A stretch of 64,000 nt of DNA from Flavobacterium crocinum (lineage in GTDB: Bacteria; Bacteroidota; Bacteroidia; Flavobacteriales; Flavobacteriaceae): positions 5,022,001 through 5,086,000 of the forward strand of contig NZ_CP029255.1 of the NCBI RefSeq assembly GCF_003122385.1, written 5' to 3'. The first letter of the stretch is position 1, and every line of letters begins with the position of its first letter. A model generated the notes under the pieces. The model was not told the DNA's origin. It was given only the letters and a program-made list of their open reading frames with translations, and did not search any database. The position numbers were made by a program, and so were the translations under genes. Of this stretch, positions 7,681 through 16,163 are shown one piece after another.

Positions 7681-8259
7681 ATGAGACCTATAGATCCAGA
7701 CAAAAGAGAAAAAATTTTAAAATCTGTATATACGCTTACCGGAAAACGCGGGTTAGCGAGTGTTAATATTTCAGGTATAAGCAAAACTGCCGGCATTGCA
7801 GCAGGAACACTCTATATCTATTTCAAAAATAAAGAAGAAGTTGTGCAACTCGCCTATGCTGCAGTGGAGGACAAAATGACGCATGCAATGTATTCCGGCT
7901 TTGATATTAATGCTCCCGTAAGACAGTCACTTAAGCAGATTTACATCAATATGCTCAACTACCGACTTAAAAATTACGACGAAACGGTATTCATAGACCA
8001 ATACGTACAGTCCGGTTATATACAGATTAATTTTTCAAAACAGCTGGCTGAGTATGAAAAACAGAATAAACCTTTGTACGATTTATTAGAAAAGGGAAAA
8101 CAGGAAGGAATTATAAAAGCAGTAGACGCCATTATACTTATCAGTTTTTTTGATGGTGCAGTACGCTCCTGCTCCACAGGAATCATCCAGAAGCTTTTTC
8201 CATTAAACCAAAAACTCATTGATGATTGTTTTGACATGGTATGGAGAGGCATGATTTAA
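7681..8259 (+). CDS. TetR/AcrR family transcriptional regulator
   Basis: 192 residues. The N-terminal 50 residues form the TetR DNA-binding domain: KREKILKSVYTLTGKRG, then ISGISKTAGIAAGTLYIYF, with the typical GTLYIYFKNKEE recognition-helix motif. The C-terminal ligand-binding part is helical and not conserved enough to predict the ligand. The palindrome TAAATGAA-N6-TTCATTTA occurs just before this gene, and a one-mismatch copy precedes the following SDR gene, so this protein probably represses both. The SDR gene begins 58 bases downstream on the same strand. Confidence 0.9.
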   Translation: MRPIDPDKREKILKSVYTLTGKRGLASVNISGISKTAGIAAGTLYIYFKNKEEVVQLAYAAVEDKMTHAMYSGFDINAPVRQSLKQIYINMLNYRLKNYDETVFIDQYVQSGYIQINFSKQLAEYEKQNKPLYDLLEKGKQEGIIKAVDAIILISFFDGAVRSCSTGIIQKLFPLNQKLIDDCFDMVWRGMI

Positions 8260-8273
8260 TTATTTTCAACTTT

Positions 8274-8295
8274 TAAATGAATATTTTTTCAATTA
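8274..8295. promoter_or_regulatory. Second TetR operator candidate, upstream of the SDR gene
   Basis: TAAATGAA-N6-TTCAATTA has the same half-sites and six-base spacer as the tetR-proximal site, with one mismatch, and lies 22 bases before the SDR start codon. Confidence 0.65.
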
Positions 8296-8317
8296 ACATA
8301 TTTTAATACTATTTATT

Positions 8318-9109
8318 ATGAGCATTTTCAAAGACAAAACAATTATAATTACCGGAGCTGCAATGGGACTTGGACTAGCAGCAAGTAAAGCAGTAGCACA
8401 AAAAGGAGCTAATCTCTCTATTGTAGATTACAATTCAGAAGCACTCGAAAAAGCAAAAACAGAAATTCAGTCGGTCGCACCCAATTCGAAAATCATAACA
8501 ATAGTCGCTGACGTTTCAGATGAACAGGCGGTTAAAAATTATGTAGACCAAACAGTTGCCGAATTTGGCCGTGTTGATGGATTCTATAATAATGCAGGTA
8601 TTGAAGGCAAACAAGCGTCAATAGTTGACTATGATATCAATATATTTAAAAAAGTAATTGATATCAATCTTATGGGAGTATATTATGGTCTGAAATATGT
8701 AATACCGGTAATGCAGAAACAAGGAGGAGGAAAAATTGTAAACGTTGCTTCTGTTGGCGGAATCAGAGGTGTTCTTAATCAAATGCCGTACGTTGCAAGT
8801 AAGCACGCTGTTTCCGGTATGACCAAAAATGCCGCTATAGAATACGGCAAAGATGGTATCTATACCAACGCAATTGCACCTGGTGCTATCCTGACGCCAA
8901 TGGTGGCAGAAGCTTTTAAACAGGTAAATCCCGCAGATCCGAAAGCAGCCGAAACGACATATGCACAACGAAATCCTACAAGAAAGTTAGGTAAACCCGA
9001 AGACGTAGGTAATCTGGTAGCTTTTCTGCTTAGCGATGAATGTCAGTATGTAAATGGGCAGACTATTGCAATTGACGGAGGAGAATCTAACCTTTATGGT
9101 AATTCTTAA
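8318..9109 (+). CDS. Short-chain dehydrogenase/reductase (SDR) family oxidoreductase
   Basis: 263 residues, classical SDR. The nucleotide-binding motif is TGAAMGLGLAASKA (TGxxxGxG) near residues 12-25. DVSD appears near residue 68, NNAG near 92-95, and the catalytic Ser, Tyr and Lys are seen in NVASVGG followed by YVASK. The C-terminal DGG near the end is also typical. The Asp in IVDYN after the second beta strand suggests NAD(H) rather than NADP(H) preference. Substrate unknown. The gene sits behind tetR and has its own copy of the putative operator, so it is the likely regulated target, perhaps in detoxification or alcohol/ketone metabolism. Confidence 0.9.
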   Translation: MSIFKDKTIIITGAAMGLGLAASKAVAQKGANLSIVDYNSEALEKAKTEIQSVAPNSKIITIVADVSDEQAVKNYVDQTVAEFGRVDGFYNNAGIEGKQASIVDYDINIFKKVIDINLMGVYYGLKYVIPVMQKQGGGKIVNVASVGGIRGVLNQMPYVASKHAVSGMTKNAAIEYGKDGIYTNAIAPGAILTPMVAEAFKQVNPADPKAAETTYAQRNPTRKLGKPEDVGNLVAFLLSDECQYVNGQTIAIDGGESNLYGNS

Positions 9110-9205
9110 TTCAAGATTCTTTAATTAAAAAAGATTCAATAGAATATCTTATTATCTTTTTTTTTAAATTCTTCCATGCTTAAAATTATAATATAATTAT
9201 TTCTG

Positions 9206-9240
9206 TAAAAAAGTCCTAATCAACGATTAGGACTTTTTTA
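9206..9240. terminator. Bidirectional terminator between convergent genes
   Basis: A perfect 15-base inverted repeat (TAAAAAAGTCCTAAT at 9206-9220 and its complement at 9226-9240, loop CAACG) with A/T runs on both sides. It serves the SDR gene on the plus strand and overlaps the stop codon of the minus-strand gene. Confidence 0.9.
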
Positions 9241-10293
9241 CAGACTATTAATCAAATACATCTTTCTTGCATCGGGAGCATAGAGGGCAAATCCAAACGG
9301 CGATTTGTAAAATTTTGAACCAACAGCAGCAACTGATGCTTTAGGTTCGCTGACATTATAAATTCGTGTTTGAAAACCGTCAAACTTTTCTTTTTCGATT
9401 ACCATTTTGGAAACACTAAAAAGAAAAGATTTTTCTCCTAAGCTCGTCTTAAAAAAACCTGTACCACGCCATCCTGTAGCTTGTGTCACAGGTGCACCTC
9501 CTCCAATAACATGATAATATTTTATTTTATCTTCTTTGTGAAAATTTTCCAGTTCAACATCCTTTTCTAAGTTTGACTCTCCAATACCACTGTAATAAAG
9601 CTCTTTTTGGTAACGAGTTGCATTTTCTGAATCTTTTTCTGATTGATAAACTGCTGTTTTCTGCCATAAAACATTCCATTGCTTATTGATATAATAATAA
9701 AAAGCGTTGAAAAAAGTATTACCCTCTACATAAGAACGGATAAAATAATACTGACTTTCTTTTCTGATTTTTTCCTGAGCAATATTTAGTTGTTCATCAG
9801 GCATGGCAAAATCTGCATTATGTTCCTGAAATTTATTTTGTGTTGTACTTCCGTCAGAAGGCCAAGAGGTATAATAGGCCTCTTTTTGTTTGGTAGAAAT
9901 CATAAAACCTTCGATTAATACTGTCCAAAATCCATCATATTTCACATATATAGAATCTGTAATCAATCCGTTTTTATCGATTTTATAATATTCTTTGTCA
10001 CCTTTAGTGGTATCATCATTTCCTCTCTGACATCCAATAATTAGGTTGCCATTAACAGATTGATATGCCTTAATTGGATTGGGAGATGCTGAAAGTGAAA
10101 TATCTGTACTACATATTTCCTTTACGGAAAAATCAGAATTTCGGTAAGCTGAAGAAATAGGCTGATAAGTTTGATATATTGATGGAATCGGCTCTGAATT
10201 CTGTTCATAAATTCCGGTATCTTTCTTTTTAAAATACCAAATCCCAACCGAAACAAATACAACTATAACAATAAACAATATCATTTTTTTCAT
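9238..10293 (-). CDS. Membrane-anchored hypothetical protein, 351 residues
   Basis: One N-terminal hydrophobic segment (MILFIVIVVFVSVGIWYF) followed by KKKD indicates a membrane anchor or uncleaved signal, with the bulk outside the cytoplasm. The remainder is a mixed, probably beta-rich domain with no motif I recognise; it contains single cysteines in EICSTD and IIGCQRG. It is not tied to its neighbours. Its stop codon is part of a bidirectional terminator hairpin. A KKM start at 10293 is the only sensible one. Confidence 0.7.
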   Translation of the reverse strand: MKKMILFIVIVVFVSVGIWYFKKKDTGIYEQNSEPIPSIYQTYQPISSAYRNSDFSVKEICSTDISLSASPNPIKAYQSVNGNLIIGCQRGNDDTTKGDKEYYKIDKNGLITDSIYVKYDGFWTVLIEGFMISTKQKEAYYTSWPSDGSTTQNKFQEHNADFAMPDEQLNIAQEKIRKESQYYFIRSYVEGNTFFNAFYYYINKQWNVLWQKTAVYQSEKDSENATRYQKELYYSGIGESNLEKDVELENFHKEDKIKYYHVIGGGAPVTQATGWRGTGFFKTSLGEKSFLFSVSKMVIEKEKFDGFQTRIYNVSEPKASVAAVGSKFYKSPFGFALYAPDARKMYLINSL

Positions 10294-10435
10294 TTTTCTA
10301 AAGAGTTAAAAAGAACGACTATGCCGCTTTGCGAAACCTGAAATCAAGCCAGTCGCTGCTAAAAAGGCTCTTCAAACAAATATAAAACAAATAAAAATTT
10401 ATATATCAAAACTGTACTATAAGTTTATAAAAAGC

Positions 10436-10474
10436 AACAAGTCCATACCTTATCAGATATGGACTTGTTTTTTC
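10436..10474 (-). terminator. Terminator of the beta-helix lipoprotein gene
   Basis: AACAAGTCCATA (10436-10447) pairs with TATGGACTTGTT (10458-10469) around a ten-base loop, 40 bases beyond the stop of the minus-strand gene. Reading on the minus strand, a T-rich tail (GCTTTTT) follows. Confidence 0.75.
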
Positions 10475-10513
10475 AAAACTCAAAAATTTAATTAATTCAA
10501 CTATATCTAATGT

Positions 10514-12031
10514 TTACGGCCTGCCAGGCCCTGTACTTCCTCCAATTTTTGTCACCATAGATGTCAGTGTAAAACTTGAAGATAATGTTGGATTGGAAAA
10601 AGTTCCCCCTAAATATAATCCATTAAATTCTGAAGCACCGGTCACGGCAGAAACTGTAACCAATTTATAGGTTTTACCAGAACTGAATTTACTACCCGAC
10701 AATAATAATGTTGTAAAACTTACAGGCGACTTAAATGTCATAACTTCGGCATTATCACTATCTAAAACACTATATATCGTTCCCGAATTTCCAGCGCCCA
10801 AAATAGCAGAGGCCTGAGTAGATACCGTGGCAGTTGGCGAACTGGTGGCACCTCCGGCACCAATCAACAATCCTCCTGTAATTTTGAAGGTGTTATTATC
10901 ACAATCAAAACCTTCTTCCGGACTTTTGGCTCCTATTGCAAAAACTTTTCCTCCGGTTACAGTAAGTGTGCCATTAGAATCGATTCCATCATTTGTAGTA
11001 CTGTATGCTACAATATTTCCTCCATTGATATAGATTGCATCGGCTGCATTGATTGCATCATCGACAGCCTTAATGTAAATATCTCCATCGTTGATTGTCA
11101 ATTTACTTTTACTCTCAATTCCTTCGCCGCCTTCTCCGGTTGTTGTAATGGTAATGGTTCCTCCATTAATAACAACATAAGGATCAATTGTATCGTCTGT
11201 ATCGTATGAAGCCACTATTCCATCATCGGCAACATTAACCGTAATGGTTCCTGTATTGATAATAATGTGTCCTTCTTCAGCTTCAATTCCATCACTTGAA
11301 GCGGTTATATTCAAATTACCACCATCAATATAAACACCATCATTAGTATGAATACCATCTGAAGCGGCTTTAGTTACAGTAATTGTACCACTTTGAACAC
11401 GAACATAGTCATCTGCAGCAATACCATGTTTATTGTTACCAACAATATTAAGCGTACCGCTACCTGAAAAAATAAGTTGTCCTTCACTAAAGAAAGTCCC
11501 TTTTTGATCTTCGGTAGATGTCGCATAAGTTGTTCCGTCCTCTAAGGTATTTGTTCCACTTAATACAATAAAAGCGCGTTTTCCCGACTGAATATTGATT
11601 GCCGGTCCATCATTGTTTTTGATAGATACGCCGTTTAGTGTCAGTTTATACTTCTTATCACTGTAGATTTTAAGCATTCCATTTGTAGTGGTACCGGATA
11701 CTTCATAGGCAACTTCGGCAACCGTAGAGGTAACGGTAACATCTGCGCCAGAAGTTGCAATTGTTACTCCAGTTACGGCATTTTCTATCGTTGCACTTGT
11801 ACCGTTGAATATTATTTTAACTGTGGCACTAAACGTTGAATTTGCTAATAAATCATCTGCACTCGCTCCGGTTTCTGATGATCCTTCTGCTGTTCCTTTC
11901 GTAGCCGTTGCACTAATTGTAACATCGCCATCTGTCGTAACTTCATCCTCCTTAGTATCATTATCTTTTGAACAGGATATTGCAAGAACGCTTAAAAAGA
12001 GACAGAAACGGAAATATGTTTGTACTTTCAT
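10514..12031 (-). CDS. Carbohydrate-binding Cthe_2159-type beta-helix lipoprotein
   Basis: 505 residues with a lipoprotein signal (FRFCLFLSVLAISCSKD). From about residue 100 there are repeating short beta strands with Asp/Gly turns, such as GIHTNDGVYIDGG, DGIEAEEG, DDGIVASYD, DDAINAADAIYINGG and NDGIDSNG, which make a right-handed beta helix. This is the pattern of the Cthe_2159 (DUF4353) family, whose founding member binds polygalacturonic acid and calcium. The protein is probably surface-exposed. A link to the pectin-directed region 20 kb away is possible but not shown by position. The N-terminal 75 residues are Thr/Ser/Ala-rich linker. Confidence 0.85.
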   Translation of the reverse strand: MKVQTYFRFCLFLSVLAISCSKDNDTKEDEVTTDGDVTISATATKGTAEGSSETGASADDLLANSTFSATVKIIFNGTSATIENAVTGVTIATSGADVTVTSTVAEVAYEVSGTTTNGMLKIYSDKKYKLTLNGVSIKNNDGPAINIQSGKRAFIVLSGTNTLEDGTTYATSTEDQKGTFFSEGQLIFSGSGTLNIVGNNKHGIAADDYVRVQSGTITVTKAASDGIHTNDGVYIDGGNLNITASSDGIEAEEGHIIINTGTITVNVADDGIVASYDTDDTIDPYVVINGGTITITTTGEGGEGIESKSKLTINDGDIYIKAVDDAINAADAIYINGGNIVAYSTTNDGIDSNGTLTVTGGKVFAIGAKSPEEGFDCDNNTFKITGGLLIGAGGATSSPTATVSTQASAILGAGNSGTIYSVLDSDNAEVMTFKSPVSFTTLLLSGSKFSSGKTYKLVTVSAVTGASEFNGLYLGGTFSNPTLSSSFTLTSMVTKIGGSTGPGRP

Positions 12032-12227
12032 ATTATTTGATATTTATAAAGTTTGTACTTGTAAAAGAGCATCCGAATAAGGGCAAGAGCGAATAAAATG
12101 AAGAGTTATTTTTTATTCTAATAAACTCATGTACCAACACCCTGATGAATTTATAGTAGCAATAATATGTATATTCAGAAACTCTGACAATAAAATGCGG
12201 TAAACGCACATAATTTAGTGGTAAAAA

Positions 12228-13697
12228 CTATTTTTCTGTTTTTTGTCTGATCACTTTTGGACGTTCCAACTCATTGGATAAAATCCAGCCCGTTCTGTAG
12301 ATCCAATCTGTCATTTTATGCAATTTGACAAAATCAATATTTTCAGATTCATCCATTGGCGTATGATACTGACTGTGCAATACGCTTGTAAAAAAAACAG
12401 CCGGAATATTCCTTCTGGCATAAGGCAAATGATCTGATCTAAAATAAAAGAATTCAGGATGTTCCGGTCTGTCCCAAAGTTTATCCAGCTCGAATTTTGG
12501 TCCTTCATCATTGGCTTTTTTAGCCGCAGCTACCAAATCAGGCGAATTTTGATGCGGATCGCTTGAACCTAAAAGCGCTGCCTGATTGATATCATTTCTT
12601 CCTATCATATCGCCATTCAAAACAGCGATTATATCTTTTTCCGGCACTGTTGTATGTGAAGCGTACCAACTAGAACCTAACAATCCGCGTTCTTCTGAAC
12701 CATGAAATACAAACAACGCCGATCTTTTTGCCGGTTGTTTCTTGTATGCTCTTGCAATAGCCAGCATTGCGACACAAGTACTGGCATTATCATCTGCTCC
12801 ATTGTAAATAGAATCTTGTCCGTATTTCTGTCTTACGCCATCATGGTCTTGGTGTCCACTGAAAAGCACATATTCATTTTTTAATTTAGAATCAGTTCCT
12901 TCAATTTTTCCAACAACATTCACAGATGGATATTTATAAGTTTCTGAAACTACTTCGGCAGATAAAAACTCTTTTGTGTTTTTAAGAAATTCTAATTGGT
13001 CATTGTGCACCCAAAAAGCAGGCATTCTAGGCGGAACAGGCATTTTATCACGGTATCCTTCAATTCCGTAAACACCTCGTTTCATTTGAGGCTCCACTTC
13101 AGACCAGCTTTTTTCTCCCAATTCATCCGCTACAATAATAAGAGCTGCTGCGCCTTTATAAGATAAATCTTCGTAATATTTCTGTTTAACAAAACCGGGA
13201 TAACGTCTCTCAAAAAGCGAAATATTATCTGAAATTCCCTCTTTAGATGCCAGAATTACAACGACTTTTCCTTTTACATCTGCTTTTCTGATTTCTTCAG
13301 CAGAAGCGTTACCTAAAAATAATATTGGAGCATCCACTTTCTTTGTGGTCGTTTCGGCAACAAGAACCTCATTCCATAATTTAAATTCTTTTGATCCGAT
13401 TTTAAATTTGGCATTATTGGTAACCTGATGTCGGTATAAATCAAAAAACTGAAAAAAAGTACCATCGTCTCCTGCAGGTGACATTCCGGCTTCTTTGGCT
13501 TTTTCGGCCAGCCACATGGATACTTTTAATTCATCTAAAGTACCGGCCTCCCGACCATTAAAATGATCTCCCGCCATTTGGTACATATCTGTTTTGAGAT
13601 CCTTTAAAGTAATCGCACTGACCAAAGGTTTTTTGATTGTCTGCGAAAAAATAATGTTACAGCTTAAGCTGAGTAATAAAAACAACTTCTTTTTCAT
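12228..13697 (-). CDS. M28 family zinc aminopeptidase, secreted
   Basis: 489 residues with a signal peptide (MKKKLFLLLSLSCNIIFSQ). A protease-associated (PA) domain is inserted at about 100-245. The M28 catalytic domain follows: GHQDHDG (His and Asp, about 281-286), GADDNAS bridging Asp (about 300), GSEERGLLGS (catalytic Glu pair, about 334), GDMIGRND (about 363) and a C-terminal HSQYHTP supplying the last zinc ligand. Members remove N-terminal residues from peptides; here periplasmic or outer-membrane action is expected. The gene is alone and divergent from the ECF sigma locus. A possible promoter lies at 13762-13793. Confidence 0.9.
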   Translation of the reverse strand: MKKKLFLLLSLSCNIIFSQTIKKPLVSAITLKDLKTDMYQMAGDHFNGREAGTLDELKVSMWLAEKAKEAGMSPAGDDGTFFQFFDLYRHQVTNNAKFKIGSKEFKLWNEVLVAETTTKKVDAPILFLGNASAEEIRKADVKGKVVVILASKEGISDNISLFERRYPGFVKQKYYEDLSYKGAAALIIVADELGEKSWSEVEPQMKRGVYGIEGYRDKMPVPPRMPAFWVHNDQLEFLKNTKEFLSAEVVSETYKYPSVNVVGKIEGTDSKLKNEYVLFSGHQDHDGVRQKYGQDSIYNGADDNASTCVAMLAIARAYKKQPAKRSALFVFHGSEERGLLGSSWYASHTTVPEKDIIAVLNGDMIGRNDINQAALLGSSDPHQNSPDLVAAAKKANDEGPKFELDKLWDRPEHPEFFYFRSDHLPYARRNIPAVFFTSVLHSQYHTPMDESENIDFVKLHKMTDWIYRTGWILSNELERPKVIRQKTEK

Positions 13698-14038
13698 AAT
13701 TAAAAATCAAATTAAAGATTGAATAATTTTCTGATAAAAAAAGAAGGGCTTGAAAAAAAGACAAATCTATATTTTTTATAAATATACTTCAAAAAAGAAT
13801 CAAATTTTAATTCTATTCTGCTCAATTTTCAATAAAAACAAGACTTAACCTACAATATAACAAACCGAGCAATAACACACTATTGAATCTTATGCAAAAG
13901 AGCCTTATTTATTTTTACGATAATTTATTATTTTAATGATAAAATGGTAAAACAACATTTTTCGGGGCTTGTTATCGATAAATAATCTTCATTTCAAAAA
14001 AAATAAATAATATTGCTGAATTGATTGTTACCAAAAAT
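13698..14038. other. Divergent intergenic region, M28 peptidase / ECF sigma
   Basis: About 340 bases, strongly AT-rich. Apart from the minus-strand promoter candidate at 13762-13793, no repeat, hairpin or small gene is evident. No TTTG-N19-TAnnTTTG match was found for the plus-strand sigma gene; an ECF-type autoregulated promoter would not be recognisable by eye. Confidence 0.5.
13762..13793 (-). promoter_or_regulatory. Candidate promoter of the M28 peptidase gene
   Basis: On the minus strand TTTG is followed after 20 bases by TAGATTTG, close to the Bacteroidetes TTTG-N19-TAnnTTTG pattern. The leader to the ATG at 13697 would be about 60 bases. Confidence 0.45.
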
Positions 14039-14626
14039 ATGGCTCAAAATTCGAATATAGACGAAAAAAAACTTCTCCTTGAATTATCTCAGGGAAGTGA
14101 GCCTGCGTTTACCAATATGTACAATCAATATAAAAATAATGTCTATTCTACTGCATTACGAATTACAAAATCCAAAATTCAGGCAGAAGAAGCTGTTCAG
14201 GATATTTTTTTGAAAATATGGCAAAATCGTGAAAACTTAGCCGAAGTAACTCATTTTGAGAATTATCTTTATATTATTTCTCGCAACCATTTGTTCAATT
14301 CGATTAAAAAAATTGCCAGAGAAACCAGTCAAATAACTGAATTTAATCAAAAAGAAACTGGAATTATTGATACTGACAGCAATATCAAAGATGAGCAGTA
14401 CAATACGATTTTAAATCAAATCGTTGAACAGCTGCCTCCTCAACAGCAAAAAGTCTATCAAATGGCCAAAAGAGACGGACTAAGTCATCAAAAAATTGGT
14501 GAAGATTTGGGTATCTCAACAGAGACTGTAAAAAAACACATGGCTCAGGCTTTGAAGTTTATACGTCTAAAAATTTCTCCGTACATGAATATGTTCATGT
14601 CATTGCTTCTTTTTTTAAAACTTTAG
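14039..14626 (+). CDS. ECF-type RNA polymerase sigma-70 factor (FecI-like)
   Basis: About 195 residues. Region 2 spans roughly 20-90 (TNMYNQYKNNVYSTALRITKSKIQAEEAVQDIFLKIW), and region 4 roughly 130-185 (LPPQQQKVYQMAKRDGLSHQKIGEDLGISTETVKKHM helix-turn-helix). The ATG at 14039 is preferred over the in-frame TTG at 14021, since it starts MAQNSN, common in this family. The following FecR and STN-type SusC genes show it is the cytoplasmic end of a transenvelope signalling system that switches on the downstream operon when the receptor binds substrate. The hydrophobic C-terminal tail (MFMSLLLFLKL) is often seen in flavobacterial members. Confidence 0.9.
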   Translation: MAQNSNIDEKKLLLELSQGSEPAFTNMYNQYKNNVYSTALRITKSKIQAEEAVQDIFLKIWQNRENLAEVTHFENYLYIISRNHLFNSIKKIARETSQITEFNQKETGIIDTDSNIKDEQYNTILNQIVEQLPPQQQKVYQMAKRDGLSHQKIGEDLGISTETVKKHMAQALKFIRLKISPYMNMFMSLLLFLKL

Positions 14627-14781
14627 TCTAAAGACTTTTCTTGTAAAAAAGGTCTGATTCACTTTTTTTTACATTTTTTTTACATTTTTTTCACTTTCGA
14701 CTACTCCCTCCCCTTTTTTAAATGGTCTTTATATAAAAGGACATTTAAAAACGTGTTCAATCCCTGAAATCAGAAGGGCTG

Positions 14782-14817
<36 letters not shown>

Positions 14818-14862
14818 CAAACTATCATTTACAAACAAGTACTAATTTAATTAACGAGACAA

Positions 14863-15903
14863 ATGCAGCAAAAAAAGTTCGAAGAGTTATTTGAAGGCTA
14901 TCTGCAGAATAATCTGTCTGATGCTGAACAACAGCAAATGATGGAGATAATCCAACAGGGCAGGCATGATGATTTTCTTAAAGAAAAAATTCATGGTATG
15001 CTGAAAGGAGATTACGTTACAGATGTAATGGATAAAAAACAGAGTGATGATATACTGAAATACGTTCTGTCCCAACCACAAAACGAACCAAAAGTGGTGG
15101 AACTAAATCCGAAGAGAAGAAGAAAAGTAATTTTACAATCGCTTTTTGCAGCAGCCAGTATTGCTTTGTTGATTGCTTTAGGAAATTCATTATTCTTTAA
15201 ACCAAAAACAGTTCTCCCAACTGTACCAGAAACTCCAGAAGTTGTAGCGCAAAATACCTTAATTGACTTTAGCGGCAAACAATTGGTTCATCTTCCTGAT
15301 GGTAGTACAGTTCTTTTAAATGACAACAGTACCCTGAAATACGATCAAAATTCTTTTGATTCTAAAACTCGTGAAGTAACACTGACTGGAGAAGCTTTTT
15401 TTGACATTAAACACAATCCCGAAAAACCTTTTATTGTACATACCGGTAAAATTCAGACCAAAGTTTTGGGAACTGCTTTTAATATTAATGCACAAAATTC
15501 TTCAGACAATATCGAAGTTACCGTTGCAAGAGGTAAGGTTCAAGTTGGCGATATCGAAAAAGTATATGGCGTAATTACTCCAAATCAGCAGATTAAAGTA
15601 AACAAAAGTACTTTAAGCTTTGAACAAAATAATGTCAGCGCCGCTATTGTAACCGAATGGAAAAGCAATTACCTGATTCTGGACGATTTGAATATGGCTG
15701 AAGCTGTTTCTTTAATCTCTCAAAAATACAAAGTGCAGATTTTAATCTCGAATGAAAAAATTAAGAATTGCCGAATCACAGCGAGTTTCTTAAACGAAGA
15801 AGATTTAGATCATGTCCTGAAAGTAATTAGCAGTGTTATCGAAACAGAATATCGCTACAATAAAGCAGGCGCTGTTATTTTGGACGGAAAAGGCTGTGAA
15901 TAA
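14863..15903 (+). CDS. FecR family anti-sigma factor
   Basis: 346 residues. The N-terminal cytoplasmic part (about 1-85) would hold the sigma factor, one membrane helix lies near 88-110 (VILQSLFAAASIALLIALG), then the periplasmic FecR domain (about 140-235; LPDGSTVLLNDNSTLKY, REVTLTGEAFFDIKHNPEKPFIVHT, KVLGTAFNI). A DUF4974 domain ends the protein (about 265-340), the part that contacts the receptor's STN domain in related systems. It lies between its sigma gene and the STN-type SusC gene, the expected order. The poly(A) run in its leader could influence its expression. Confidence 0.92.
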   Translation: MQQKKFEELFEGYLQNNLSDAEQQQMMEIIQQGRHDDFLKEKIHGMLKGDYVTDVMDKKQSDDILKYVLSQPQNEPKVVELNPKRRRKVILQSLFAAASIALLIALGNSLFFKPKTVLPTVPETPEVVAQNTLIDFSGKQLVHLPDGSTVLLNDNSTLKYDQNSFDSKTREVTLTGEAFFDIKHNPEKPFIVHTGKIQTKVLGTAFNINAQNSSDNIEVTVARGKVQVGDIEKVYGVITPNQQIKVNKSTLSFEQNNVSAAIVTEWKSNYLILDDLNMAEAVSLISQKYKVQILISNEKIKNCRITASFLNEEDLDHVLKVISSVIETEYRYNKAGAVILDGKGCE

Positions 15904-15911
15904 AGAAGCAT

Positions 15912-15995
15912 AGAAAATAGAATACAGAAAATAGAATACAGAAAATAGAATACAGAAAATAGAATACAGAAAATAGAATACAGAAAATAGAGAAA
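15912..15995 (+). repeat. 14-base tandem repeat, five full copies and a partial sixth
   Basis: The unit AGAAAATAGAATAC repeats exactly at 15912, 15926, 15940, 15954 and 15968, and a sixth, diverged unit follows at 15982. The array begins about ten bases after the fecR stop codon. Open frames that cross it are artefacts. Confidence 0.9.
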
Positions 15996-16087
15996 AGATA
16001 AGACTGACTGACCTCCTACTTAGAAAGCTTTCGAAAATAAATATTAACCTTAAAACAAAGACCAATTAACCAAAAACCAAATTAAAA

Positions 16088-16126
16088 AGCCATCCAGCTC
16101 CTACACCAGATGGCTCAGATTTTTAA
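16088..16126 (+). terminator. Possible attenuator hairpin between fecR and susC
   Basis: AGCCATC (16088-16094) pairs with GATGGCT (16109-16115), followed after a few bases by a run of five T. It could reduce read-through from the regulatory genes into the transport genes. Confidence 0.4.
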
Positions 16127-16163
16127 CAATTAATCCAGTAACCATTAAAAAACAAGCAAATTT

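Noticed and set aside
15805..16065. Minus-strand open frame of 86 codons over the 14-base tandem repeat
   Set aside because: The product is a periodic Phe/Leu/Ser/Tyr repeat created by the array and overlaps the 3' end of fecR.
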